This document shows positions 10,545 to 22,686 of a DNA stretch of 64,000 bases, piece by piece. The stretch lies in contig JAHLEZ010000008.1 of the NCBI GenBank assembly GCA_020726505.1, positions 186,001 to 250,000 on the forward strand, given 5' to 3'. The DNA is from Leptodontidium sp. MPI-SDFR-AT-0119. Its lineage: Eukaryota; Ascomycota; Leotiomycetes; Helotiales; Leptodontidiaceae. Position 1 is the first letter of the stretch; every line of letters starts with the position of its first letter. A program made the translations under genes and the position numbers. The notes under the pieces were generated by a model. It searched no databases. It was not told the origin of the DNA and worked only from the letters and a program-made list of their open reading frames with translations.

Positions 10545-13395
10545 TCACTCAAGGGAAATAAAAGTATCGGGAGATCTTAGCACTCTGCTTTTTGCCCGTA
10601 TATATAACCTTGTATCACTATCCAATACGTTTGCCATACTATACGAACTGGATGTCTGAGCACTTTCAGGGCAATTAAAGGTATTTCTAGCAGACCAACC
10701 TCGTACATCCTCATTATCATCCCCCTTCACGCTCTTATCCTCCCCCTTAGGAGTCCTCGCCGCCGCCAAAAAGGCATTATAACTCTCAGCCGCCCTCTCA
10801 ATATCCCTCATTGGACCCTGTATATCCTCAACTGTACTATGCAGCTTCATAACCAGTTATTCCTGCGAACTAGTCTCCTTCCTCGCATCATTCAACAAAG
10901 CTACCTTACCCAACTCAAGCTCTTGGGCGTCTTTCACTTGTCTCACAACCTCATCCACCTCCCGTTCGATTGCAGCACGCCCCTCTTTCATTCTCTTCAA
11001 GGTAGCATTCTTACTGTCCAATATCAGCGCAAAATTTCCATCGTCGACGCTTTCCGGCTTCCCGGCAAGAACGGTAGAGACATATGTCTCCGTCGAATTC
11101 AGATTGACTCGACTGCTTTCCGAAATGAGGAGATGATCCTTACGGACTCGTTTGACGGATGCCGATATATTTGGGAGCTCGGCTTTGGTACTGTTTTCAA
11201 GGGCTGGAAGGGTTTGAATAGATTCCGTGAGGTTGCTGATTTTTCGCTTTCTCGCAGAGTGATAATCCGCAATGAGCCTAGAGGCTTAAGCTAGAAGATC
11301 TCAAATGGCATCGATAACACCAAGAGGCTCTTCGGGGTTGGATTCGCGCGTCGATGTGTTGTCCGTATTGTCCTCCCCATCCACCATGACCTTCTTACCC
11401 GCTTTGACATCCCCATTCCCGAGCGAACTTCCATTATCTTAGACATCCCATCAGCTTTATCCTTCTCATCTGCCTTGACTTTCTCAACCTCCTTAACTGA
11501 CTTGTCTGACACTGCGTCTTTCTCGTCCAAGACCAGATCAATAATATCTTTTGTTTTCTCTGCGGAGTATCATATAGAATCCGCGGTGATGTCTTCCAGC
11601 CGGACCAAAGCCTCTGCACGAAGCTCTTCGATATTAAATGATTCTGGAGCTTTTCGACTCTCGCAAATCAATCTGGCCCTAGCAGCAACAATGAGACTAC
11701 AAGAGACCCATCCGTTTGTTGGAAACATGGCTACATACCAGCTAGTAAGATAGAATAAACGGCAAATGTTCGACATACTACTCGCGATGCAGTAAACGTC
11801 ATGGGACCGGGAAGCTGGTCAAATACGCTCGCCATACAAGGGTAAACATGTCTCTTCGTCTCCTCGAATCGAGCTGTGTCGGAAATAGAATCGAAGTAAC
11901 ACATTGATTTTGCAGCGACATCAACGACTGCTAACGTGCAGTGTACGTCTTCCGGGTGATGCAGGGGAATAACAAAGGTTTGAAAGCGTAGGAATTGGAA
12001 GGGTGTTGGGCAAATGAGAAATTGGCCCCCATTTTGATGTAAAGCGAATTTAGGAGGAGGATACTTGAAGGGCATTCCAGAGAGTAGGTGAGGAAGTGAA
12101 CCAAATCATCGCAAAGCATTTTGCGGTCCTCTAGCATAAATTTCCACTGCTCGATTGTCTCAGGGTGTTGAATGTTGAGTTTCTTCCAAGCCGCGGCATG
12201 CTTTCGACAAGTAATATTGGGGCCGATCAGCGAGGTGTTGTAGGAGGGCTGGTTAGAGACTGAGCAGCTAGGTGCGGCATTCTCAATACTCGTGAGGCTG
12301 GAACTGGGAGCTCGTTCGGGGGAATCGATGGCACTTGTAGTATTTTCGGCCCCGTTGATATCTGGATTCTGTTGTGCAGAGCCAGCTGCAGGAGGAGATC
12401 TAGTCTTCGTCAGGCTGAGTTCGTGAGCTTGGGTAAATACATCCTTGCCATCTCCAGCAGTTCCAAGCTCTGATGGATATTCGTCCGGATCACAAGACGT
12501 CTCTGGCCTGCTCCCGTCTCCCAACATCTCCGACTCCTGGCGTGGATATGTTGTTGTAGGAGCCGGGTCTCCATCATCAAAATCGTCATCACTATCATCG
12601 ACATCGCTAAACCTAAAGAAATCCGCCGCCAAATCCTGGCTACCATTAAAATCCTCATTTGGTGTCTCTGGATCGAAGGTGTGTTCAAATGACCTGTCGG
12701 ACATCACCAAGTCTTCCTCGTGTTGATCAACACGTTGTAGCCGCGCAACAAACTTTGAGCCTCTCGGCATTTCAATCGACGCATTGCAAGTATTTGGGAG
12801 GCTCTTGTCCGGGTGTAGTGTTTGTCGTTCTGGGGTTGCTGGTATGGTTGGCATCGGAGAGGTTTGGGGAGTTGGTTCGGGAGAACGGTCCTCTGCTTCC
12901 GTTTTGGCATATATAATGCATCATAAGCAGGGTGAACTTCTGTTGCTGATATTATAAGGCCAAGAACTTCATTAAGACGGGCTGTACCTTACTGAAGTCT
13001 GAAGCTGATGTTAAAGCTCTCTCATCGTCAATTTCATCGGAGTGGTTTCGTTTCTTGGCCTTCGACTTGGCCAAAACAATCTTTGGGCCTGATTGATCCT
13101 CCCGGACTGTGGTGGAAAACGGTTTAGAGCCTATAGTTACCTGTTAGGCTATTCTATTCATTGATAGTATGGACAGAAATACTTTGAATTAGCGGCAGTT
13201 GTGATCGCTGGGATTCTTGGCTACGCTAGGTCCTTCGCCAATCTGGCTCGTGGTTTGGCGGGACGGCTCCGACTTAGTGTCTGTATTTGCCTTATCATCG
13301 ACAGTCAAATCAATCATCAAACGCCTTGGTTCAGATTCAAGGGCATGGCATGTGGGAGATGTAAGAGGGGGGTCGGTCGTTGGCCGGAGCTCCAC
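10545..13395 (-). pseudogene. Ulp1-like (C48) cysteine protease gene with coiled-coil tail, broken
   Basis: Read on the minus strand, an N-terminal exon starting near 13395 and a long acidic segment (frame 12854-11931) precede a segment at 12075-11731 that reads FVIPLHHPEDVHCTLAVVD and CYFDSI. This resembles the His block and the following D-S of Ulp1/SENP peptidases. The presumed Cys block follows as TNGWVSCSLIVAAR near 11700, where the usual Q...DCG is altered. A coiled-coil, charged region extends to 10545 (AIEREVDEVVRQVKDAQELE). The frame changes near 12075, near 11730 (possibly a 51-bp GT-AG intron) and near 11420. In-frame stops occur at about 11570, 11300 and 10850. Some breaks could be introns, but the stops in the tail indicate decay. 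The enzyme family removes SUMO or similar modifiers; substrate is unknown. Confidence 0.55.
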
Positions 13396-14055
13396 GTTGC
13401 TCTATTGTCGGCGCACTCGTCTTGGCCAAACCCGTTATTAAAGGCTTTGTTTTAGTTCCAAGCAGGTGCTGTGAATCCAGGGCATTAGCTCGTTCTTATT
13501 CGCCTGTAATTCCGTTAATATCAATGTTATAACTATCGTTTAGCTGCCTAGTAGAGGATTAGTCGGATCTTCACTCTTCTAGCTCGCTTTCCACTTTCCA
13601 CGTAACTTTAATACCCACTCCTTAATGGAAAACTCATCATCTCCTGGGATTTCGTTCAGATCGTTGATCTCCTTAAGAAGCTTGTGAGTACCATTGGCAC
13701 GGAGGGCGCTTGGCCATTGATTTTCAGTTTCTTCCAAAATTCCCAGGTACTTCGTATAAAAACTTGTCCCTCATTTTCGCTAAAGGCAAAATCCCTCTTT
13801 ACAGTTGATTCCGCAGAAAGTCGAGATTTTATCTTACAGGTTGTCAGTCTTTCTGATACCAGCTCTGAGTATAATACCCCTAGGCTCAGGATTAATTTTC
13901 CCTGTCGCTACGGACATGAGCAACTGCTGCTTTAACCTGAGCCAAGATTGAGCATACCTTAACTGATGGTGAGCATGCCGAGCGTAATATTGTTAAACCT
14001 ATTTTGGCCTCTCGGCTACTAAAAGCTATATTAATTTCTACAGAAGCTTCGGTAA
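13396..14055. other. spacer with possible decayed coding on the minus strand
   Basis: On the minus strand near 13770-13560 short open segments with coding-like composition can be read (for example GDDEFSIKEWVLKLRGKW), separated by stops. They could be a lost upstream exon of the Ulp1-like gene or an unrelated fragment. Nothing firm can be named. Confidence 0.3.
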
Positions 14056-16071
14056 CTATATAATTGTGATAATTTGCCGTTCCAGTGCCTCAATTGGCCA
14101 ATCCTTGGTAGAAAATCCAAACACCGTACCAATCCTCATAAATGTTCCGTCACCAGCTGGGGCAAGGACCAGCGCAATTCCCTTCCTCTCGCCGAAGTCA
14201 TTTTGACGTCGTTCCTGCTCCTTGTAGCCGAGGAGGGAGTATTGAAAGTCTCTACTCACATTCTCCTGCTCAGCACATTGATTATAGTCCCATTTGAACC
14301 AACAATCCTCATAGTTCGTCTTCAACCGTTGCTCCTCATCTATACATGCAGCTTTGAGCACGAGCCTTCCGTCACGGACTCGCGACATAGGCGCAGTGTT
14401 ATCAACTAAATTCACATCGCATTCAATCACTTGCGCATGCTCATAGAAGACTTCCATGATGCTGACTTCTCCTTCAAACGATATCCACGACCATCCAGGA
14501 GACTGGTACGTCAAAGGAAGGTGGAGATTTGACAAATTGCCTTCGGCTGGTGGAGAAACATCTTCTTCACCTGTACGATACCATCCGAGATGTTTAATGA
14601 GGCAGCTCCGCCACATCCCAGCAACATAGTCATCCCGCCAAAGCCTTTGAAGCTCAGAAGCTATGCCAGCCAAGGCGGGAAGGCGATCATCAGGGAAAGT
14701 TATATCGCGTCCGCTATAATCTTCCACCACTTTCTTCCAAATTATCGACTGTTGGTTACGTAAATCTGGACCAGTAGGTTCGGCATTGCCAAAGACACCG
14801 GACGGGAGACGATGATGTTTTATCCCCGAATAATTCCAGCAGTTCACAGTTGCTTCATGCACATCTCTGAATTCCGTAGCCTGGCATTTCCATTTGAGAG
14901 CTGTTGGGCCATACCACAACACTCTCGGCGAGAGTAAGGATTCTTGTAAAGCCCAAGCCCTAGTATCTAACGGACTTGATATGACCTTTAGTTGACCAGC
15001 GCTTATCCAGAGATTTCCGAATTTGCCATTAGGAAGGAGGTAAGGGACACTCCAGGTTGCCGGGATTGGTCTCGGTGAAAGGAAGGACTCTCGAACGCTT
15101 GTAGTATTGGCTGCAGCGATTGTCAATGTTGAGTTCTTATAAATTGTTCCCATTCGATTAATCTCTGCAACTTTATCTTCAGTATCATCTTGAATAATAC
15201 ACAAGGCATCAACCCAGAGATAGCGAAATCCGAGGTCGCGAGTAACTGCAATAGCATCTTGGAGTGTTGGGGGCAGTGTATCAATCGGAATGCCAAGCCT
15301 CCAGCGTGAAAGAGTAGCTGTGGTCGTCTTGATCTCCTGTGGCCCTCCCCATGGGTAGCTAAGAGCAAGATACTCTGCTTTCTCATGTGGCTGAGTGACA
15401 TGAAGTAGAACGAGAGGCTTATCCCCTCGTCCGACATCAATAACGCGACTTGGCAGTGTTGTAGATCCAGCCTTAGGGCAATGGTTGTGGCCTGTATAGC
15501 AATCGGCAAGTAGAGCCTTCACGTTTTGGATGGTCAGATTTCTAACGATAGGGATTGAGATATCTTTGACTCGCAAATAATTCTCTGCCGGATCGCCTAG
15601 AATCCTTGTTAGCTTTGCAAAAGGTCACCCATTACCTCAGAGGAACATACCTTTGCCAGTAAAAGTAGAAAGAGATGAAACATTTGGTAACCTGAAGCGT
15701 TCGGTTTCCCAGTTGAGACTATCGTCCCATACTGCCGAGCGCAACTCTACTAGTCTCGCCGTTTCGAATGGATGTCCCACACTTTCGGGTAGTATGTCAT
15801 TCTCAAAGTCATACTTCATCAAGAGATGAACCCTTGAAAAAATTCGTATGTATGGCTCGGTATATTGAGAGAACGTGTGATACTTGTGACTGTTACGGAG
15901 GCCAATACACATTGGACATCCCCGATCTGCGGACCTCCACAGTTCTTCAATCAACAGATGCTGGTAACCTTCCTTCGAAGCCAGAGCTCGCAAGCCCGGT
16001 AGAGTCATGGTCATCTGGCTGCATCGCTCACATAGGTAGGCTAAACCACGAGGAAGCTTCGACTGAGACAT
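14056..16071 (-). CDS. HET-domain protein (heterokaryon incompatibility family), intact
   Basis: The coding region is complement(14056-15596, 15651-16071), 653 residues. The 54-bp intron 15597-15650 starts GTATGT, has a CTAAC branch site and ends TTCTAG; removing it joins the two frames exactly. The ATG at 16071 is preferred over an upstream in-frame TTG. The N-terminal exon has the CxxC and GCPMC motifs usual before fungal HET domains. The HET domain (PF06985) starts at about residue 213 with YLALSYPWGG, followed by LPPTLQDAIAVTRDLGFRYLW, WVDALCIIQDD, and near residue 355 WALQESLLSPRVLWY. In other fungi HET proteins trigger or control cell death after fusion of unlike individuals. No partner gene is adjacent. 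No break was seen, so it is probably functional. Confidence 0.9.
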
Positions 16072-16680
16072 TGCGTGACGAGGCAAAACGATGATGGGTT
16101 GAAGCCATGCAGAGGGTGCTCGATACTACTCCGGATATAATCTGGCGTATTCCGACGATTACTTTTTCTGGAAGATCTTGAGGGAGCATAGACAAGGCAC
16201 GATTCTTTAGAAAGGGGCTTGTATGTTTATGTTATGTTCAAGTCGCCTGCCTCATTGTTGCGCTGGTGCGTGCGCACTTTTTAAGCTTGGCAGGCATGCG
16301 TGCTGCGCCATAACGCTTACAGCACACGCCACCAGAGGTGGCTGTGCTACTTTTCTTACCGTCCATTAAATCAAGTGTAATTGGTTAAAAAGCGAGAAGT
16401 CAAAACATGTGACGGGGGTCGAGTGTTCAATGAGAGAGAAAGTTAAGGAAAATATCTACTTTCAAAGGCGGGAAGGAAACGGTTTCTTATACTTCTCTAG
16501 GATCTCGCTTCCCTGTCGTGCTCGGTGCTTTTCTGAGGTAGGTGCTATCCCCGATACACCTCATTAACAATAATTTACCAACGGCAAAACAGACCATCGG
16601 AAATAGCTCCAGATTATCAGACTCAGGGCACAAAAGGGTCAAATCTCCCCCTTTGTGGGACCAACTAAGTGCCAATAGTG
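16072..16680. other. intergenic, no gene seen
   Basis: This is the upstream region of the HET gene and the downstream side of the phospholipase-like pseudogene. A palindrome-rich patch near 16265-16335 contains GTGCG/CGCAC and GCATGC words. No reading frame with family features was found. Confidence 0.4.
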
Positions 16681-19182
16681 TTAAGTGTCGTCATGGTGAC
16701 TTTGGCGGTAGCTTGATTGGAGGGCAGTAACTGTTCTTGTCTTAAAGGCATCTTGCATCATGCTCAGGCCCCCCATGCCGTACTTCAATGTATCGTCCGG
16801 GCATCCAGCTTGCTGATACTTCGTTCTCGCGAGATTGCTCACTGCGCGAGGAGAAGTAAATAAGTCGTGCGGCATGGGCTTCTTGCATATGGTCCAGCGA
16901 TAGTCAATGGCCCCTCGAGAAAATTCCCGTTCTTGTTAGGATCCCGGTCGTTGTTCTTATCTGGGTACGCCCAAGGCCGTAGAAACTCAACGATATTGTC
17001 ACACCCGATGTTGATGATATGTGGGGGCTTTGGTCGGCCTTGGGCATACGAACGGGGAGCCATGGCGTTGGCGAGTTAAGCACATCTCTCACACCATCAG
17101 TATTCAAGCTTGGATCTCTGTCAAGATTTCCCAAAACATCAAAGGAGTCGGCGAGTGCTTGTTGAAACGCACTATCCACCGAATGACCCAGACGAATGAG
17201 CTGCTCGTCGATCTCGTTGGGGAATTTCATGTCATTCGTCCCAGGCCAGTCTTGTGCTGACTGCGGCATGATGTATCCCAGGTGGCAGAGGACCATGCGG
17301 ATAGACTCGCCTGCCTCCCACATGGGGAGAGTGATATGCTCGTAAATCTCCTCGCGGAGGGGATAAGTGATCATCGAGGCGATGGACTTGATCCAGTCGT
17401 AGATGAACTTTCCAATCTCTTCGATCTGCTTGACGAACCAATCCAGTATCGCGGCAAGAACTTCGCAGCCCTGGATAATGGGCTCATCGTCGGGATTTAC
17501 GCCGCTGAAGTCGGGCGGCATAGGAAGGGGGATGTCTGGCACGAGAGGTGGCATGTAGACTTTGGGTGGTTGAGGACAGGGCATGTTCCAGGTGCTCATG
17601 AACGAGCGCTTGAACCAGGATAGCATGAAGCGATACGCGACATTGATTTCCCAGGGGAATGGAAAGGCCTCAGGAGTTTTGAAATCGCTGCCCTCATCAT
17701 TCTCCGTAAGCGGATCTTTGGCAATGATCTTTCGCAGATCTTCGAGTTGAATGGGGATGCTTGGGATTTCGAGGAGACCCAGGTAGTACGCAATCAAAGC
17801 AGTATCTTTGTTTACCTTTTCTTGAAAGGATTGCCCTTTCAAGTTCATAGGATCAGGAACCTCGGTCTCCCCTCCCACGTTGTCCGTTTTTGTATCCTGG
17901 AGCTCAGGTTTCCCGCCTTCATCCTTGGTGGCGTAGACTTCGATGAATGTCTGAGCGATGGTATCCGCGAGCTAGTCTGGCAAAGCGCCATCTGTATCGA
18001 GTAGCTTCTTGCGGTCCTCTTCGTGCTTAAAATCGCCGTCATCTTCTGGGAGAGGTTGGCGAAGATCTCCGCCCTTGTCTTTTTGTTCTAGCTCATCAAT
18101 GTTTTGTGGGATCTGACAAGCGAAGTAGAGCGCGCTGTCGGCTACAGATTGGTAGGATGGTTGCCAGCCGCAGAAATCGTCGGGTGGGAGGATGCCATTT
18201 CCGGTGCACTCGTAGTTGTATGCATCGATATGGTTCTCGATGAGATGATGACGCTGTCGATGGGTTCTAAATGATCCTAAGTAATGTTAGTTGAGCTTCG
18301 AAATGTCATCTCGGGGAGTAATCTGCCTCCACACTGTTCATTGACAAATGAGTGAGCAATAACATCAGTCCCAACATGGCACACCCAACCAAGAGCAAAA
18401 GCGAGAAGCTGCTCTCCATGCTCCTGACCCAGTGTATCTTCGTTGCTGATACCATCATCTATCATGTTCTTCGCCTTCTTGATTAGTTCGGCGGGGACGA
18501 CGCTCGTTCGTCGATAATGGGTCATATCGCTCCAAACAAATGCCTGCTCATCAAATCACTTCCTCATCTTCAGCGAAAACCACCCAAATATATCTGCTTC
18601 AGTAAGAAGTTCCTCTGCGACCAACGCAATGATATCGTTCTTCAATGTCTCCAAAATCTGACCAAGCGAGGTAAGAAGGCCTCCGAGTGCATCATCAATT
18701 GCTCGCCCAGCCTTTGAAATTAGCTCTCCAACAGTCGAGTCCCAGATCTCCTTGAACTTGACATAAATCTCATGCAATCTCACAATAAACATCAAGATCT
18801 TTCCCCAAGAATCCGGCACCGCTTTTGCCAGAATCTTCAACAAGCCATCGAAGGGATCTTCAAGAAATCCTTCGTCGTCGAGGTAATACAGCAAGCTCAT
18901 CGCTAACATAATCTCGTCGCATGGGATCTGGGAGATATTGTAGTCCTGCAGCCAGAAGAAAATGTCGGGTCCAATGGCGCCGACAGCGGTGAACTTTTCC
19001 CAGGTTTTCATGGCATTGCCGCAGACTCGTTTGCCGAGAGAGTCAATGAGATCGCCTGCAAGTGCTTGGTCTGGAAGAAGAGTGCTATCTCGAGAACGGA
19101 GGAACTCTTTGGTGCAGTTTTCGCTGTTCAAGAAGTCGGCGACACGCCGTGCGGTGTAGATGTGGGTGAAAGGGCCAGGCAT
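16681..19182 (-). pseudogene. zinc-dependent phospholipase C-like gene (PF00882 type), decayed
   Basis: The frame starts at ATG 19182 with MPGPFTHIYTARRVADFL and contains VGAIGPDIFFWLQDYN, typical of fungal relatives of bacterial zinc-dependent phospholipase C. The metal-binding block continues as GWVCHVGTDVIAHSFVNEQ, then, after an intron, FRTHRQRHHLIENHIDAYNYE. A region rich in hydrophobic helices follows, with VGGETEVPDP, and the C-terminus resembles FLRPWAYPDKN and GPYARS. Breaks: a TGA at 18556-18558 where Trp is expected, a TAG at 17972-17974, and frame changes near 17050 and near 16885. The intron at 18277-18326 appears to use a GC donor. The gene is divergent from 20217-21656. Substrate and cellular location are unknown; with this much damage a functional product is unlikely. 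Confidence 0.75.
18277..18326 (-). other. probable GC-AG intron in the phospholipase-like pseudogene
   Basis: On the minus strand the segment begins GCAGAT, contains AACTAAC and ends ACTTAG, 50 bp long. Removing it joins NEQCGG to SFRTHRQRHH in one frame, matching the family's GG-x-FRTH pattern. No GT donor in the neighbourhood gives this result. Confidence 0.6.
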
Positions 19183-20216
19183 ATTAGAGATAGGGGCCGC
19201 AGACCTTTGAGAACTAGGAAGATAGACTCGTATTGTACGTACTGGTAAAGAAGATGACGATGAAGAAGGAGGTGAGTCAGTAGAAAAATTTAGTTTGGAT
19301 GGATCAATGGTCCGTGGAGGGGAGCTCTAACCTACTCGCCAGGGTAGCTCTTTTCCATGCGGTACCCCGTGTCTCGGTGTCTTAGCCAAACGCCTCCTAG
19401 GAAAGAGCGATCATACCACGGAAAACCCAGAATGCTGCAACTATGAGGCAAGCCATCGGATCATGTATGATTCTTAAAACGTAGGTCTAAGCGACTTAAA
19501 GTGCGACTCAAAGTGTGCTTTTTGCCACTCTTGGAGTTGTAAAGAGGAAGCGAGGTGAAGAGAGCTCAACTCAACCTCCGACTTCTGCTTCCAACCGTTC
19601 TCTTTCTTTTTGGTAACAAGTTTGAGTAATCTTTCGAGTGTCACGCTGGCAACTAGGAGGCAGCAAAGGGACAAAGGTGCAGCCTGGGAGCTTATGCAGG
19701 AATCATCTTTTGATCAGATGTCGCATTCAGCCTTACGCCACATTCCTTCACAACTCCCAATCACAATCGAAATACGTAATATTAGTCCACACTCTGTACA
19801 ACACCACTATACGAAACCAATACCCCGCGGTACTATTTCGGACAGCTGCTTATCGTTTCCGACATGGTGAGGATGCTATAATGCAAGGGTAGCTTCTCTG
19901 AGTTCCTCTGTCATTCCCTTGAGCTCAATGGATGCGTGGTCTGCGTCGAAAAGCAGAGCTTCGGGGCCCCCAAATCTCAGAGGTTTTAGAGGTCAGACGA
20001 TGATGCCCCTTCGGGAGTAGAGAATCAAGTGATCTAAATTGTAGTTCAGCTTGAGCTATTGCTTCAACGACACTATTTGCGAAGCCCAGCTAGCTTCGTT
20101 GTCGAGTTTGAGCTTTCAGAAATTGCAAAGTGCGGAGGAGGAGCTAGAAACAGATTCATAAACACTTCTCAGGTACGAAAGCTCCACCAGTAATTACTCC
20201 ATCGAAAACTCTCGAT
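19183..20216. other. divergent intergenic region, no gene seen
   Basis: This 1-kb stretch separates the phospholipase-like gene (minus) from the unidentified gene at 20217 (plus) and should hold both promoters. Open frames near 19474-19892 overlap on both strands and show no family features. No specific binding site could be assigned. Confidence 0.4.
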
Positions 20217-21656
20217 ATGAGCAGTCACGAACGCAACCCTATCGTCCGCTGGGGCAAGAAGATCGAATCCCTCGCCCACCGAGACAAAGACCATCACCCA
20301 TCAAGCAGCGACTCCGATTATCACAAAGACCATCAGTCCCATGAGCACGATCATGGAAAGAAACCCCAGCACCACCACGAATCGCATGAAATCTGCATCC
20401 CGAAAACAACCGTCACCGAAAACGAACAGACCAAAATCATCGTAAACGTGAACGTCGGTCCAATCTCCTCTGGTTCTTGCTGTCCTCCGCAGAACGGAGG
20501 AGGAACCACCGGCCCTGGAACTTTAGGAGGAACGACGACCGGGGGAAGACCAACGCACACCACCGGCACCACAGATGGGTCGATCAAAGATGGCATCGGC
20601 TCTGTCTCTACTATAACTGGGATTCCATCGCGGCCTCCCAACGTCTGGCCCGGGACTCGCACACAACTTTACTTGCCATACCTTTTCATCAGACACATAG
20701 CGAAAGACACGGGCGCCAGACCCATCACAGGCGTCTTCTGGGAGAGTCCAGACATCATCATCCTCCCCGGCGTGCATCCCTCTGTTGCGCCGTCCACTCC
20801 GCCTGAGAAGCTCGGGGGATATGCGAAATCAGGAGTAGATAACACAGTGTACTCGCATGTCTGGAATCTAGGACAGGCACCATGCTGGCGGGCTTTAATT
20901 AGTAGAATTTTTCTGGTTCAATCCGACGATGGGGTTTGATGGGAAAGAAGCAAACTTGATCGGATTCGCCCATGTTGATCTGAATGGCAGAGGTGCGAGG
21001 GGATGCCACAAGCTGGTAAAGTGTCCGAATAGCTGGAAAGCGGCGTATGTGAATGGAGGTCATGAGTGTGTGGTTGTGAGAATCAGTCATCCGGTTAAGG
21101 ATCCGTGGAGTGAACCGCCGTGGGATGCGAAGAGTAATCGGCATATTGGGCAGAGGAATATCGTGCATCCATTTTCCTCCCTTTATCATTTGTCACTTCT
21201 CTATTTCTTGATAACGTACTGTACTGACTGAGGCAGCATGTAATGACAGCCGCCGAATCCGCCGCACTACCCACCATCTCCGTCGGTGTAGGTCCGCTAT
21301 TCAACGATCCGGCCACTGTAAACGCAGCTCGCGCAGATACTAATACCATGCCCTGGTTACACCTCCACACCATGTCTCGTACCGAGCTCCCAGGGACTGG
21401 GGCTGTGACAGGAGATGTAGGTATCACCCAGGCGACAGACAAAGGCACCGGCATCCCGGATATGGAGAAAGTCAATGACCCCAGAGGAGTCAGACTGATT
21501 GAGAACACGGCGAATGTAAATGGGGATAGAAAGCAAGTTAGCTTTGTGGCGACAGATGGAGATCCTGGGGCTGGCAATGCCCATGTGTATCGTGTTACGG
21601 GCCAACAGGGTGGCGATGTGTTTGGCGGGTATACTGTGGTGGTTCTTGGGGCGTAG
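20217..21656 (+). pseudogene. unidentified gene with one frameshift (possibly a sequencing error)
   Basis: Exon 1 runs from ATG 20217 to 21162 and exon 2 from 21237 to 21656. The 74-bp intron 21163-21236 (GTGCAT...CAG) joins RHIGQRNI to HVMTAAESAAL in frame. The N-terminal 60 residues are rich in His and Asp. A Gly/Thr-rich linker follows, then a folded-looking region with NTVYSHVWNLGQAPCW, VEFFWFNPTMGFDG, LIGFAHVDLNGRG and, at the end, FGGYTVVVLGA. Near 20900 the frame must shift by one base to pass from CWRAL to VEFFWFNP; a single extra A would explain it. No signal peptide or membrane segment is visible. I do not recognise a named domain. Except for the frameshift the gene looks well kept, unlike its divergent neighbour. 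Confidence 0.65.
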
Positions 21657-22167
21657 GTCGGTAGTTAGTTCATCCGCAGTGGAGTCTCGATGAGGAAGAA
21701 TATTGAAGTAGTCATCGTGACACACACCTTGAGCCGTCTTGGTAGATGGAAACCCCCTATCTCATCGGACCTGGGGGCCGGAGGCTGTAACTTTTGGGAT
21801 CTCTCCTATTCATAGCGAAATAATTCTCCCCAAAAACAGATCGTTGAAGGACCTCACCTCATCCTAATATCGGCGAAACGCGACAAGATACATGAGATGA
21901 GAATGCCCTGGGGTTGACATAGGAAGCACCTGATGATAACTCGAAGTATTCGTTCTTCTAAGACCTCAAGGGTAAACTTGGAGATATTCAAAGCTTCAAA
22001 TTAGCTTTGCCAGTATCTCTAGTCTCTAAAGTTGGTTCCCAGGTTATTATCGTTGCAATTGACGTTAACCATTTCCTCGCCTCCCATTCGCCTCAACATC
22101 AAGCTCTTAAGACAAAACCACCACAACCTCCCACCCGCCCCCTTGAGCCCTCTCACAATGCACCCGT
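21657..22167. other. intergenic, no gene seen
   Basis: Between two plus-strand genes. No coding signal or repeat was recognised apart from a CCACC/CCCGCC pyrimidine-rich patch just before 22168, probably part of the next promoter or leader. Confidence 0.4.
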
Positions 22168-22686
22168 ATGCATGCGGAGATTGAGAAGAAGGTTGAAGCC
22201 AGACTTAATGAGCGTCCGAGGAGTAGTGCCCCATCGAATGACATCGAATTAGATAAGGAGCTACAATTAACTATAGAGCAGTAAGTTGCCCCCCTGGCTC
22301 TTCTAGACCACCGATTAACATATCCCTAGAATTGAGGAAATTGAGAACAAAATCGGCGCCCGCTTGATCGAAGAAGTCGTCGAAGTAGCAGAAGGGGAAT
22401 TGAAGTTCATAGAAACCCTGCTCAAGACAAAAGTGTATGCTTCCCCTTACGCCCTCCTTTTGGATCTTGCTAACACAATATCCAGATGGAAAGATCTAAA
22501 AGAGAAGAAGCCAATCGAGGGCCAATGGATATACTTCATGCGCGATTCAGGAACACCTACAATGCCTTACAGTATAGCTTCAGAATACTTGGCTTTCGTT
22601 TCGCCAATCCCCACCTTAATCGCAACGTCCTGAATGATAATTACTTATCATCGCAAAAGCGCGTCAATTGCATCAACTTCGCCTAA
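22168..22686 (+). CDS. small helical hypothetical protein, three exons
   Basis: Proposed coding exons are 22168-22280, 22330-22432 and 22486-22686, 138 residues. Intron 1 (49 bp) is GTAAGT...CCTAG with a TTAAC branch-like word. Intron 2 (53 bp) starts GTGTAT and ends ATCCAG after GCTAACAC. The product is charged and helical (MHAEIEKKVEARLNE, EEVVEVAEGELKFIETLLK) and ends with FRNTYNALQYSFRILGFRF. A donor two bases later (GTATGC at 22435) also gives an open but different C-terminus, so the last exon's frame is uncertain. No known domain was recognised. The coiled, acidic-basic pattern would suit a small scaffold or regulatory protein, but this is only a guess from composition. Confidence 0.5.
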
